The position numbers and the translations under genes were made by a program. Shown in pieces: positions 16,234 through 24,499 of a stretch of DNA of 64,000 bases; the stretch's first letter is position 1; every line of letters starts with the position of its first letter. The stretch spans positions 4,030,001 through 4,094,000 of the forward strand of contig NZ_CP049867.1 of assembly GCF_011299595.1 (NCBI RefSeq). The letters are read 5' to 3'. Under the pieces are notes generated by a model. The model had not been told where the DNA came from. It saw only the letters and a program-made list of their open reading frames with translations, and did not search any database. The DNA is from Nocardioides sp. HDW12B. GTDB taxonomy: Bacteria; Actinomycetota; Actinomycetes; Propionibacteriales; Nocardioidaceae.

Positions 16234-17523
16234 GTGCCCGGTCCCCGCTCGTTCTCCGACCTGGGGACGCCGGCCGAGGTGGTCGCGGTGCTGCGCGAGG
16301 CCGGCATCGAGACGCCCACCCCGGTGCAGTCGGCCGTGCTCCCCGACGCGTTGGCCGGTCACGACGTGCTGGCCCGTGCCCGCACGGGGTCGGGCAAGAC
16401 CATCGCCTTCGCGATCCCGGTCGTCAGCCGCCTGGCGGGACGCCGCAGCCGGATGCACCGCCCCCGCGCGCTGGTGGTGGTGCCGACCCGCGAGCTCGCC
16501 GTGCAGGTGGAGGGTGCGCTCCGGCCGATCGCGCGCGCGCACCGGCTGCGGCTGGCCACGATCTACGGCGGCACCCGCTACGACGCCCAGGTGGCGGCGC
16601 TGCGGCGCGCGAGCGACATCGTCGTCGGCACCCCCGGCCGGCTGCAGGACCTGATCGACCAGCGGGTCCTGCGCACCGACGACCTCGAGGTCACGGTGCT
16701 CGACGAGGCCGACCAGCTGTGCGACCTGGGCTTCCACGACGCCGTCGACCGGCTGCTGGCGGCCACCCCGTCGACCGCCCAGCGGCTGCTGCTGTCCGCC
16801 ACCCTCGACGGGGACGTCGACCGGCTGGTGCGCGCCCACCTGCGCGACCCGCGCCGCCACGACGTGGACACCGGTGCGTCCGTGGAGACGATGAGCCACC
16901 ACGTCGTCGTGGCCGCCACCCTCGGCGCGAAGCTCGAGGCGGCGTACGAGCTGGTCGGGGCCGAGCCCCGCGTCGTCGTCTTCGCCCGCACCCGGCGTGG
17001 GGCCACCGACCTGCGGACCTCGTTCGAGCGCCGCGGGCTGACGGCCGTCGACCTGCACGGCGACCTCCCCCAGCACGTCCGGGAGCGCAACCTGGCCCGC
17101 TTCCGGGAGGGGCGCGCCCGCGTGGTCGTGGCGACCGACGTCGCCGCCCGCGGCATCCACGTCGACCGGATCGGGCTCGTCGTCCACTTCGACCCCCCGA
17201 TCGACGCCAAGGCCTACCTCCACCGCTCCGGGCGTACGGCGCGCGCAGGCGAGTCCGGCGCGGTCGTCACGCTGGTGCTGCCCCGCCAGCTGGCCGGCGT
17301 CGTGGCCCTCCAGGACGAGGTCGCGGTGTCCGCGCTCTTCCACGACTGGACCACCACGCCGCGGCCCCCGACCGTCGAGGCCCTGGCGGCCTCCGGCGCC
17401 CCCACCCCGCCGGTCGTGCGCCCGCGCTCGCGCGGAGGGCGCCGACGCAGCGCTGCCGCCCGCGCGCGCGGGTCCGCGACAGGGCCCAGGAGCGGGAACG
17501 GCGAAGGGGCGGGACCGCCGTAG
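16234..17523 (+). CDS. DEAD-box RNA helicase
   Basis: 429 aa from GTG 16234, chosen because a TAGGGT box sits just upstream; the frame is open to 16210. Superfamily 2 motifs appear in order: Q motif (TPVQSAVLP), Walker A ARTGSGKT, PTREL, TPGR, DEAD (LDEADQL), SAT, and motif VI HRSGRTARAG. The C-terminal tail of about 60 residues is Arg/Gly-rich, as in RNA-binding tails of cold-shock and ribosome-assembly helicases. It probably unwinds RNA in the cytosol. The stop codon sits inside the hairpin terminator. Confidence 0.93.
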   Translation: MPGPRSFSDLGTPAEVVAVLREAGIETPTPVQSAVLPDALAGHDVLARARTGSGKTIAFAIPVVSRLAGRRSRMHRPRALVVVPTRELAVQVEGALRPIARAHRLRLATIYGGTRYDAQVAALRRASDIVVGTPGRLQDLIDQRVLRTDDLEVTVLDEADQLCDLGFHDAVDRLLAATPSTAQRLLLSATLDGDVDRLVRAHLRDPRRHDVDTGASVETMSHHVVVAATLGAKLEAAYELVGAEPRVVVFARTRRGATDLRTSFERRGLTAVDLHGDLPQHVRERNLARFREGRARVVVATDVAARGIHVDRIGLVVHFDPPIDAKAYLHRSGRTARAGESGAVVTLVLPRQLAGVVALQDEVAVSALFHDWTTTPRPPTVEALAASGAPTPPVVRPRSRGGRRRSAAARARGSATGPRSGNGEGAGPP

Positions 17524-17536
17524 CGGTCCCGCCCCT
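17505..17536. terminator. bidirectional hairpin between helicase and fadE genes
   Basis: AGGGGCGGGACCGC (17505-17518) pairs perfectly with 17523-17536 around a CGTA loop. The helicase stop TAG (17521-17523) falls in the loop. The dehydrogenase gene ends 38 bases beyond on the other strand, so the hairpin can serve both. Confidence 0.75.
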
Positions 17537-17574
17537 CGCGGGAGCTGCTGCCGGCCGGAGCCGGCGTCAGTCGA

Positions 17575-19437
17575 TCAGAAAGCGGACTCCGGCAGGTCCA
17601 TCAGCGACAGGTCGGTCGCCTCGGCGATGGCCCGCTCGGCGGTGAGCAGCGGCAGCACGTTGCGCGCGAAGAACTGCGCCGCGGCCACCTTGCCCTCGTA
17701 GAAGTCCTTGTCCTTGGCGCTGACCTCGCCGCCCAGCTTCTCCAGCGCGACCTCGGCCTGACGCAGCAGCAGCCACGAGCAGACGATGTCACCGAGGGAC
17801 ATGAGCAGACGGCTGGTGTTGAGGCCGACCTTGTAGACGTTGCGGACGTCGCCGCCCTCGGCGCTCTCGTCGGCCGACATCAGCTGGCCGATCATCGCGG
17901 CGACGATGGCGTTGCCGTCCTCCAGCGCCGTCGACAGCAGGCCGCGCTCGACCTTGAGGCGGCCGTTGCCCGCCTCGCTGCCGGCGAAGGACTCGATCTC
18001 GCCCGCGAGGTGGCCCAGCGCCTTGGCCTGGTCCTTGACGATCTTGCGGAAGAAGAAGTCCATGCCCTGGATCGCGGTGGTGCCCTCGTAGAGGGTGTCG
18101 ATCTTGGCGTCGCGGACGTACTGCTCGATCGGGTAGTCGGCCAGGAAGCCCGAGCCGCCGAAGGTCTGCAGGGACTCGGTGCCCAGCAGGGTCCAGGAGC
18201 GCTCGGAGCCGTAGCCCTTGACGATCGGCAGCAGCAGGTCGTTGACGCGCTCGGCGAGCTCGTCGCGCTCACCGTTGTGCTCGGCGATCATCACCCGGTC
18301 CTGCCAGGAGGCGGTGTAGAGCACCAGGGCGCGCAGCGCCTCGGCGTACGACTTCTGCGTCATCAGCGAGCGGCGTACGTCGGGGTGGTGGGTGATCGTG
18401 ACGCGCGGCGCGGTCTTGTCCGAGGCCTTGGTGAGGTCGGGGCCCTGCTGGCGCGTCTTGGCGAACTCCAGCGCGTTGAGGTAGCCGGTCGACAGCGTCG
18501 CGATGGCCTTGGAGCCGACCATCATGCGGGCGTTCTCGATGACCTGGAACATCTGGGCGATGCCGTCGTGGACCTCGCCGAGCAGCCAGCCGCGGGCGGG
18601 CTCCTTCTCGCCGAAGGTGACCTCGCAGGTGTTGGAGACCTTGATGCCCATCTTCTTCTCGACGCCGGTGACATAGGCACCGTTGCGCTCGCCGGTCAGC
18701 TCGCCGGTCTCGTGGTCGAAGTGGAACTTCGGGACGACGAAGAGCGACAGGCCCTTCGTGCCGGGGCCGCCGACGCCCTCGACGCCGACCGGGCGGGCCA
18801 GCACGAGGTGGATGATGTTCTCGCTCATCTGGTGCTCGGCGGAGGTGATGAACCGCTTGACGCCCTCGATGTTCCACGAGCCGTCCTCGTTGGCGGTGGC
18901 TTTGGTGCGGCCCGCGCCGACGTCGGAGCCGGCGTCGGGCTCGGTGAGCACCATGGTGCAGCCCCACTGGCGGTCGACCATGATCTGGGCGATGCCCTTG
19001 TCGCGGTCGTTGCCGTTGCGGTGCACGATCGAGGCGAAGCTCGGCCCGGCGGCGTACATCCACACGGCGGGGTTGGAGCCCAGCACCATCTCGCCGACCG
19101 CCCAGTTCAGGGTCGCGGGGGCGGGCTGGCCGCCCATCTCGGCGGGGATCGACAGCCGCCAGAACTCCGAGTCCATCCATGCCTGGTAGGACTTCGCGAA
19201 CGACTCGGGGACGTCGACCTCACCGGTGGCGGGGTCGAAGACCGGAGGGTTGCGGTCGGCGTCCTCGAAGGAGGCCGCGAGCTCCTCGCGGGACATGCGG
19301 TCGACCTCGGCGAGGATCGACTTGGCCGTGTCGACGTCGACGTCCTCGAACGGGCCGGAGCCCAGGACGTCCTGACGCCCGAGCACCTCGAAGAGGTTGA
19401 ACTCGATGTCACGCATGTTGCTCTTGTAGTGGCTCAC
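17575..19437 (-). CDS. acyl-CoA dehydrogenase, FadE5-like
   Basis: 620 aa from GTG 19437 ([19 protein letters not shown]), the exact N-terminal pattern of mycobacterial FadE5 (about 611 aa). Motifs include [44 protein letters not shown], and [35 protein letters not shown] region near residues 435-475 carrying the catalytic Glu. The extra C-terminal helical part marks the long-chain, large-subunit class. It uses FAD to form enoyl-CoA in beta-oxidation. A palindrome between its -10-like TATCAT and start suggests repression by a TetR-type regulator. Confidence 0.93.
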   Translation of the reverse strand: MSHYKSNMRDIEFNLFEVLGRQDVLGSGPFEDVDVDTAKSILAEVDRMSREELAASFEDADRNPPVFDPATGEVDVPESFAKSYQAWMDSEFWRLSIPAEMGGQPAPATLNWAVGEMVLGSNPAVWMYAAGPSFASIVHRNGNDRDKGIAQIMVDRQWGCTMVLTEPDAGSDVGAGRTKATANEDGSWNIEGVKRFITSAEHQMSENIIHLVLARPVGVEGVGGPGTKGLSLFVVPKFHFDHETGELTGERNGAYVTGVEKKMGIKVSNTCEVTFGEKEPARGWLLGEVHDGIAQMFQVIENARMMVGSKAIATLSTGYLNALEFAKTRQQGPDLTKASDKTAPRVTITHHPDVRRSLMTQKSYAEALRALVLYTASWQDRVMIAEHNGERDELAERVNDLLLPIVKGYGSERSWTLLGTESLQTFGGSGFLADYPIEQYVRDAKIDTLYEGTTAIQGMDFFFRKIVKDQAKALGHLAGEIESFAGSEAGNGRLKVERGLLSTALEDGNAIVAAMIGQLMSADESAEGGDVRNVYKVGLNTSRLLMSLGDIVCSWLLLRQAEVALEKLGGEVSAKDKDFYEGKVAAAQFFARNVLPLLTAERAIAEATDLSLMDLPESAF

Positions 19438-19501
19438 TGCTGCACCCTGTCGTGTCCGGGGGCCGTACCGAGGTCGGCCCGTCACCTGAGGAGACGGTTG
19501 C

Positions 19502-19513
19502 TACTCGTCAGTA
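19502..19513. promoter_or_regulatory. candidate operator of the fadE5-like gene
   Basis: TACT-CGTC-AGTA is a perfect 4+4 palindrome with partly matching flanks, 64 bases upstream of the start codon. Palindromes of this shape are common for TetR-type fatty-acid regulators; the regulator is not identified. Confidence 0.4.
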
Positions 19514-19648
19514 ACTTCATGATAGGCCGCAAGGCCCGGTCCGGACAAGGACTCGACGAGGAACCACGGGTGAGTCTCGGGTCACGCGGCCGGTGCCCGA
19601 CCCCGCCGGCTGCCCGGTCGCGAGAGCCGTTGCAGGGTTGGAAAAACA

Positions 19649-19682
19649 GCGAAACCCCCACGCCAGGGCGTTGGGGGTTCGC
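19649..19682 (-). terminator. Rho-independent terminator of csbD-like gene
   Basis: On the minus strand GCGAACCCCCAACGCC pairs with GGCGTGGGGGTTTCGC and is followed by TGTTTTTCC. It lies 58 bases after the CsbD stop and isolates that transcript from the dehydrogenase gene. Confidence 0.85.
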
Positions 19683-19739
19683 GAGGGAGTGCGGGTCGAG
19701 CTCCGGTCGCGACGGACGCGGACCGGGTCGACCGTCAAC

Positions 19740-19910
19740 TCACTTGAAGACGTCCTTGACCTTCTCGCCGGCCTGCTTGGCACTGCCCTTGGTCTGGTCC
19801 TTCTGGCCCTCGGCGCGCATCTCGTCGTCGCCGGTGGCCTTGCCGGCGGCCTCCTTCAGCTTGCCGCCGGTCTCCTCGACCTTGTTCTTGATCTTGTCGC
19901 TGGCGCTCAT
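19740..19910 (-). CDS. CsbD-family stress protein
   Basis: 56 aa, too short for many gene callers. The sequence MSASDKIKNKVEETGGKLKE, then AAGKATGDDEMRAEGQKDQT and KGSAKQAGEKVKDVFK, is a classic CsbD-like amphipathic repeat protein, very rich in Lys, Glu and Gly. CsbD proteins are induced by general stress (sigma-B in Bacillus); their function is unknown. GGAAGG lies 6 bases before the ATG. A GGGTAG about 50 bases upstream recalls sigma-B -10 boxes, but I see no clear GTTT -35. Confidence 0.9.
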   Translation of the reverse strand: MSASDKIKNKVEETGGKLKEAAGKATGDDEMRAEGQKDQTKGSAKQAGEKVKDVFK

Positions 19911-19997
19911 GGCGTTTCCTTCCCTCGGGTGCAGGTGACGACGAGTTCCTACCCGTCGGTACGCCGTTCATGCCCTGCGTGTCGCACGTCTCAGTCT

Positions 19998-20048
19998 TTG
20001 ACTTTGCTAAGTCAGTCAATCCACTATGGTTACTACGTTGCTTGACTT
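19998..20048 (+). promoter_or_regulatory. candidate promoter/operator region of TauE-Rrf2 pair
   Basis: A/T-rich patch with a direct repeat TTGACTTTG at 19998-20006 and 20043-20051, and a TGACTT-N4-AAGTCA inverted repeat at 19999-20014. These are plausible sites for the Rrf2 regulator encoded downstream, giving autoregulation. Promoter boxes cannot be fixed by eye. Confidence 0.4.
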
Positions 20049-20070
20049 TGAGTAGTAGAGGACTCATGAC

Positions 20071-20973
20071 ATGCGGAACTTGATCGTGCTCGGAATCGTG
20101 GGCCTGGTGGCCCAGCTGATCGACGGCTCTCTCGGCATGGCCTACGGCGTCACGTCGTCGACCCTGCTGCTCGCGACCGGAATCGCCCCGGCCACCGCGA
20201 GCGCTGCCGTCCACTTCTCGGAGATCGGCACGACGCTCGTGTCGGGCTTCTCCCACCACAAGCTGGGGAACGTCGACTGGCGCACGGTCGGGATCATCGC
20301 CATCCCCGGCGGCGTCGGCGCCTTCGCCGGAGCGACCGTGCTCTCGAGCCTGCCGGCCGACCTGGCCAAGCCGTGGGTGGCCGGCATCCTGCTCGTCCTC
20401 GGCCTGTACGTCGTCTGGCGGTTCCTGGCCCTGGGCGGTCGCCGTCCGGAGTTCAAGGGGCGGCTGTCGAAGCGCTTCCTGGCCCCGCTGGGGCTCTTCG
20501 GCGGTGCGCTCGACGCCATCGGCGGCGGCGGCTGGGGCCCGGTGGGCACCACCTCGCTGCTGTCCTCGGGCCGCCTCGAGCCCCGCAAGGTCGTCGGCTC
20601 CATCGACACCTCGGAGTTCGTGGTCGCGGTCGGTGGCTCGATCGGCTTCCTGCTCGCCCTCGGCAGCGCCGGCATCCGCTGGGACATCGCCGCCGCGCTG
20701 CTCATCGGTGGCTGCATCGCCGCCCCGTTCGCCGCCTGGCTGGTCAAGCACCTGCCGGCCCGCGTGCTCGGTGTGGCGGCCGGTGGCCTGATCGTGCTGA
20801 CGAACACCAAGACCATCGTCGAGACCTTCGGGGCCTCCGGCGGGGTCGTCGGGCTCGTCGCCGCGATCGTCGCCGTGCTGTGGATCAGCGGCATCGTGTG
20901 GGCGGTCAAGCAGGAGCGGCTGTCGAAGGCCCGGCTCGAGGCCGAGCTCGGCGACCAGCCGGTCGCCGTCTGA
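20071..20973 (+). CDS. TauE/SafE-family sulfite/organosulfonate exporter
   Basis: 300 aa membrane protein with about eight helices in two halves. The TauE signatures are visible: GLVAQLIDGSLGMAYGVTSS near the start and GALDAIGGGGWGPVGTTSLL in the second half. Members move sulfite, sulfonates or related anions across the cytoplasmic membrane. The Rrf2-family gene follows after 37 bases, and in many bacteria Rrf2 regulators control sulfur metabolism, which supports a sulfur role. Confidence 0.9.
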   Translation: MRNLIVLGIVGLVAQLIDGSLGMAYGVTSSTLLLATGIAPATASAAVHFSEIGTTLVSGFSHHKLGNVDWRTVGIIAIPGGVGAFAGATVLSSLPADLAKPWVAGILLVLGLYVVWRFLALGGRRPEFKGRLSKRFLAPLGLFGGALDAIGGGGWGPVGTTSLLSSGRLEPRKVVGSIDTSEFVVAVGGSIGFLLALGSAGIRWDIAAALLIGGCIAAPFAAWLVKHLPARVLGVAAGGLIVLTNTKTIVETFGASGGVVGLVAAIVAVLWISGIVWAVKQERLSKARLEAELGDQPVAV

Positions 20974-21010
20974 CGCTCGATCCGACCGTCGGTCTGCGAG
21001 ACTGCGTGCT

Positions 21011-21469
21011 GTGCGCGTCTCTGCGAAAACCGACTACGCCCTCCGGGCCCTGATCGAGCTCGCCATCCGTCCGGGTGGCAGCCCGGTCAGTGCCGAGGAG
21101 ATCGGACGCCTGCAGGAGATCCCCCACGGGTTCCTGCAGGCGATCCTGGCCGACCTGCGCCGTGCCGGCGTGGTGCTCAGCCAGCGCGGCCAGTCCGGCG
21201 GCTGGCGGCTCGCCGGCGAGGCCTCGGGGGTCACCGTCGCCGACGTGATCCGGGCCGTGGACGGCCCGCTGGTGAGCGTGCACGGCGAGCGGCCGGAGTC
21301 GGTGACCTACAACGAGTCGGCCTCCGCCCTGCAGCACGTCTGGATCGCCGCCCGCAGCAGCCTGCGCGAGGTCTGCGAGGCCGTGAGCATCCAGGACCTC
21401 GCGGACGGCCGGCTGCCCTCGCGGGTGGAGGTCCGCACCCACGACGAGGACGCCTGGCAGCCCCACTGA
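21011..21469 (+). CDS. Rrf2-family transcriptional regulator
   Basis: 152 aa from GTG 21011. The N-terminal winged helix reads VSAKTDYALRALIELA, then EEIGRLQEIPHGFLQAILADLRRAGVVLSQRGQSGGWRLA, which is the Rrf2 pattern. The three-Cys cluster that holds an Fe-S centre in IscR/NsrR is absent; only one Cys is seen (EVCEAV). It therefore resembles the CymR-like, cluster-free branch, which senses cysteine status through a partner. It probably controls the upstream TauE exporter and itself. Confidence 0.88.
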   Translation: MRVSAKTDYALRALIELAIRPGGSPVSAEEIGRLQEIPHGFLQAILADLRRAGVVLSQRGQSGGWRLAGEASGVTVADVIRAVDGPLVSVHGERPESVTYNESASALQHVWIAARSSLREVCEAVSIQDLADGRLPSRVEVRTHDEDAWQPH

Positions 21470-21530
21470 CCCGAGCCCTGTGCCCGCCTGCGGCGTACGG
21501 AGCGGTCGGTCCGGGCCTGGCCCGGCGAGG

Positions 21531-21546
21531 TAGAACGCGTTACAGT
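21531..21546 (+). promoter_or_regulatory. KstR-type box overlapping a -10 element
   Basis: TAGAACGCGTTACA (21531-21544) matches the KstR consensus TNNAACNNGTTNNA at every defined position. It overlaps TACAGT (21541-21546), the likely -10 of a leaderless transcript starting at GTG 21553. KstR is the TetR-family repressor of steroid catabolism in mycobacteria and rhodococci. Confidence 0.55.
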
Positions 21547-21552
21547 TTTCGC

Positions 21553-22005
21553 GTGACCACCTCCGACCGCGGCGCCGTCGTGTGGGACGCCCCCGACCTC
21601 GACCACCCGGCCCGGCGAGCCTCGCGACGCTCGTACGACGCCGTCGTGCGCAAGGCCAAGGACGAGTGGCTCGCGCTGTTCGCCGAGGACGCCGAGCTCC
21701 AGGACCCGGTGGGTCCCTCGTTCTTCGACCCGGAGGGTCACGGTCACCGGGGGCGCGCCGCGATCAGCGCGTTCTGGGACCTCGCCATCGCGCCGGTCGT
21801 GGAGTTCCGCTTCCACATCCGCGACTCCTTCGCCAACGGCGACGCCTGCGCCAACGTCGGCACCTTCACCACGCTCCTCGAGGACGGCAGCCTCGCCGAC
21901 ACCGAGCTCGTGGCGGTCTACCGGCTCGACGCCGCAGGACTCATCGCCTCGATGCACGCGCACTGGGAGGTCGACCGCACGCTGGCGAGCCTCCGCAAGG
22001 CCTGA
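21553..22005 (+). CDS. NTF2-like (SnoaL/ketosteroid isomerase-type) protein
   Basis: 150 aa from GTG 21553, likely leaderless. A cone-shaped alpha+beta NTF2 fold is suggested by the N-terminal helix (DEWLALFAEDAELQDPVGPS), the paired strands VVEFRFHIRDSFANGD and ANVGTFTTLL, and the C-terminal SMHAHWEVDRTL. Proteins of this kind include steroid delta-isomerases; the substrate is not defined. The overlapping KstR-type box links it to steroid or sterol metabolism, as inference. Confidence 0.78.
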   Translation: MTTSDRGAVVWDAPDLDHPARRASRRSYDAVVRKAKDEWLALFAEDAELQDPVGPSFFDPEGHGHRGRAAISAFWDLAIAPVVEFRFHIRDSFANGDACANVGTFTTLLEDGSLADTELVAVYRLDAAGLIASMHAHWEVDRTLASLRKA

Positions 22006-22018
22006 CCGTCCGGACCTC

Positions 22019-22669
22019 TCACCCGGCGGCGTGCTCCACCCAGGTCAGGAACGGGCGGGCCGCGCGCCAGTCCTTGCGGATCGCGTCGAGGAGCGCGGAG
22101 GTGTGCACGAACGGCTCGAAGCCGTAGTCGCGGCGCAGCGTGAGGGTCTTGTGGCGCAGCAGGTCGATGCGGGGGTGGTCGGCGTCGAACCCGCGCGGCA
22201 CCGTCTTGAGGCGCTCGCCGCCCCGGACCCACCCGCGGCGCTCGAGCGCCGCCAGGATCCGTTCGAGGTCCTCACCGGTGCGGTCGTCGGCCACCGCCCG
22301 TCGCAGCGCGGCCAGCCGCTCGCTCTCGGGGTGGTAGTAGCCGGCGCCGACGAAGACGCCCGGGGCGCCGACCTGGACGTAGAGCCCGGTCGAGGGTCCC
22401 GTCTCGACGAAGGCTCCCTGGTGGTCCTTGTACGGCGTCTTGTCCTTGGCGAACCGCACGTCGCGGTAGGGCCTGAACACCTTGGCCTGGCCGAACTCGG
22501 GGGCCAGCGCGGCGGTGAGGGCGAGCATGGGGTCGCGGACCGACTCCTCCCAGACGTGCTTGTGGGCGGCCCAGAACGACTTGGTGTTGTCGAGCTCGAG
22601 GTCGTCGTAGAAGTCCAGCGCCGCGACGGGGAAGCCCGCGAACGCGGGGACCTCGGCGCTCACGTCCAT
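22019..22669 (-). CDS. DUF2461 / TIGR02453 family protein
   Basis: 216 aa. The family pattern is clear: FPVAALDFYDDLELDNTKSFW near the N-terminus, FRPYRDVRFAKDKTPYKDHQ in the middle, and GLYVQVGAPGVFVGAGYY. The biochemical function is unknown. GGAGG precedes the ATG. The start overlaps the last 10 bases of the methyltransferase gene upstream on the same strand, so the two are translationally coupled. Confidence 0.88.
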   Translation of the reverse strand: MDVSAEVPAFAGFPVAALDFYDDLELDNTKSFWAAHKHVWEESVRDPMLALTAALAPEFGQAKVFRPYRDVRFAKDKTPYKDHQGAFVETGPSTGLYVQVGAPGVFVGAGYYHPESERLAALRRAVADDRTGEDLERILAALERRGWVRGGERLKTVPRGFDADHPRIDLLRHKTLTLRRDYGFEPFVHTSALLDAIRKDWRAARPFLTWVEHAAG

Positions 22670-23511
22670 GCCTCCACGACGCGCACGCGCTCGGCGCCCG
22701 GCGCCGTCATGTCGGGCAGGTGGGCGGCGTGGTCGGCGGGGCGGTGCAGCGTCGCCGACGAGAAGCCGGCGGCCTGCAGGGCGCTCTCCGCGCCGGGGGC
22801 GTCGGGGAAGTGGAAGTGGATGCCTCCGCGGACGGCCAGCCCGAGCCCGGCGGCGAACACCCGGTCCGGGGTGGCGACGTGCTCGTCGAGGTGCAGGTCG
22901 GAGAGGTAGAGCCCGCGGGGCAGGTCGCGGGTGGCGGTCGCGATCCGCGACCACAGGCGACGTACGTCGAGGGTGGGGAAGTAGTTGAGCAGCCCCTCGG
23001 TGAGGACCGCGACCCCGCGCCGCGCGTCGAGGGAGGTGAAGACGTCGTCGAGCCCGGGGCCGAACACGTCGGCGCCCACGACGCGGTGGTGGTCGCGGTC
23101 GACGGCGGCGCGACGCAGGGCCCGGCGCTTGGCCGCGGCCATCGACGGCAGGTCCACCTCGACGTAGTCGACCTCGGGGTGGCGCTCGCGCAGCCGGAGC
23201 CCGCGCGGGCTCAGCCCCGCGGCCAGCTCGACGACCTGGCCGACCGCGCCCGAGGCGACGGCGTCCTCGAGCAGCGCGTCGATGACCCGGTGCCGGGCGA
23301 GCAGGAAGCCGGTCAGCGTGGGCCCGCCCGCCCAGCGGACGGGGGCGAAGGCCCGCTCGCTCACGGCGTAGGCGACCCGCCCGGGCAGCGCCCCCAGCTC
23401 GGGCGCCAGCGCGGGGTGGCCCAGGCCGTGGGCCTGCCAGGTCTGCCCGGTGTAGAGGGCCGTCGGCGAGATCCGTGTCGATCCCCGTCGGATCCAGCTG
23501 TGCAGCCTCAT
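22660..23511 (-). CDS. LCMT-type SAM-dependent methyltransferase
   Basis: 283 aa. Leucine-carboxyl-methyltransferase / TcmP-like class I fold: RHRVIDALLEDAV, then QVVELAAGLSPRGLRL (motif I), VDYVEVDLPSM (acidic residue after beta-2), and GVAVLTEGLLNYF (motif IV). Members methylate carboxyl or hydroxyl groups of small molecules. The substrate is unknown. First gene of a two-gene minus-strand operon with the DUF2461 gene. Confidence 0.82.
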   Translation of the reverse strand: MRLHSWIRRGSTRISPTALYTGQTWQAHGLGHPALAPELGALPGRVAYAVSERAFAPVRWAGGPTLTGFLLARHRVIDALLEDAVASGAVGQVVELAAGLSPRGLRLRERHPEVDYVEVDLPSMAAAKRRALRRAAVDRDHHRVVGADVFGPGLDDVFTSLDARRGVAVLTEGLLNYFPTLDVRRLWSRIATATRDLPRGLYLSDLHLDEHVATPDRVFAAGLGLAVRGGIHFHFPDAPGAESALQAAGFSSATLHRPADHAAHLPDMTAPGAERVRVVEAWT

Positions 23512-23575
23512 GCCCCCAGACTGACACGCCGTGGTGCACCCCCGAGGCGGGGCCGGTGCGGGTCGGGAGGACAGG

Positions 23576-24499
23576 ATGGGCGGCATGAGAGAGCCGACGA
23601 GCGGTCAGACGATCGAGTTCCAGGGCCTGACGAAGCGCTTCGGGCGCGTCCAGGCGGTCACGGACCTCACCGTCAGCGTCGTCCCCGGTCGGGTCACCGG
23701 CTTCCTCGGTCCGAACGGTGCCGGCAAGACCACCTCGTTGCGCTGCGCGCTGGGGCTGGTCGCACCGAGCGAGGGTCGCGCGCTGATCGGCGGTCGCCCG
23801 TACGCCGACCTGCCGCACCCGGCGCACGTGGTCGGCGCGGTGCTGGAGTCGTCGAGCTTCCACCCCGGTCGCTCGGCCCGCAACCACCTGCGCTGGGTGG
23901 CGCAGGCCTCCGAGCTGCCGCCCGCCCGCGTCGACGAGGTGCTCGCGGCGACCGGCATGACGACGTACGCCCGGCGACGGGTGGGTGGGTTCTCCCTCGG
24001 GATGCGCCAGCGGCTCGGGCTGGCGCAGGCGCTCCTCGGCGACCCGGGGGTGCTGATCCTCGACGAGCCGGCCAACGGCCTGGACCCTGCGGGCATCGCC
24101 TGGCTGCGCGGGTTCCTGCGGGCGCTGGCGGCCGAGGGGCGCACCGTCCTGGTCTCCAGCCACGTGCTGGGCGAGGTGCAGCAGACCGTCGACGACATCG
24201 TCGTGGTCGCCGCCGGACGGCTCGTCGCCCACGGGCCGCTGTCGGACCTGGAGGCGGCCCAGGGGTCGGTCCTGGTGCGCAGCCCCGAGCGGACCCGGCT
24301 GGCGGAGCTGCTCGACGGCAGCGCCTCGACGGTCGAGACCGTGGAGGCTGACGGGCTGCGGCTGCGGGGCCTCTCGCCCGCCGACGTGGGACGCCTGGCC
24401 CACGAGCACCACGTCGAGCTGCACGAGCTCGCCCTGCAACCGCCCGACCTCGAACGGCTCTTCCTCGACCTGACGTCCGGGACGGAGGCACGCCCGTGA
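23576..24499 (+). CDS. ABC transporter ATP-binding protein
   Basis: 307 aa from ATG 23576 (GGGAGG upstream; ATG 23585 possible). Walker A GPNGAGKTT, Q-loop region, signature FSLGMRQRL, Walker B VLILDEPANGLDP and H-loop SSHVL are all present. The 80-residue C-terminal extension is typical of the CcmA/DrrA-like subfamily used in drug, antibiotic or lantibiotic export and immunity. The permease gene overlaps by 4 bases (GTGA). Confidence 0.92.
   Translation: MGGMREPTSGQTIEFQGLTKRFGRVQAVTDLTVSVVPGRVTGFLGPNGAGKTTSLRCALGLVAPSEGRALIGGRPYADLPHPAHVVGAVLESSSFHPGRSARNHLRWVAQASELPPARVDEVLAATGMTTYARRRVGGFSLGMRQRLGLAQALLGDPGVLILDEPANGLDPAGIAWLRGFLRALAAEGRTVLVSSHVLGEVQQTVDDIVVVAAGRLVAHGPLSDLEAAQGSVLVRSPERTRLAELLDGSASTVETVEADGLRLRGLSPADVGRLAHEHHVELHELALQPPDLERLFLDLTSGTEARP

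Larger units (their letters stand above)
19438..19739. other. 302-bp region between csbD-like and fadE5-like genes
   Basis: Upstream region of the dehydrogenase gene. It holds a TACT-N4-AGTA palindrome at 19502-19513 and, further up, the minus-strand terminator of the CsbD gene (19649-19682). A minus-strand TATCAT at about 19518-19523 may be the -10 box. No coding sequence seen. Confidence 0.6.

Noticed and set aside
13581-16319. 912-codon open frame on the minus strand opposite the sensor kinase gene
   Set aside because: Low-complexity Arg/Gly translation, overlapped by two well-supported genes in other frames.
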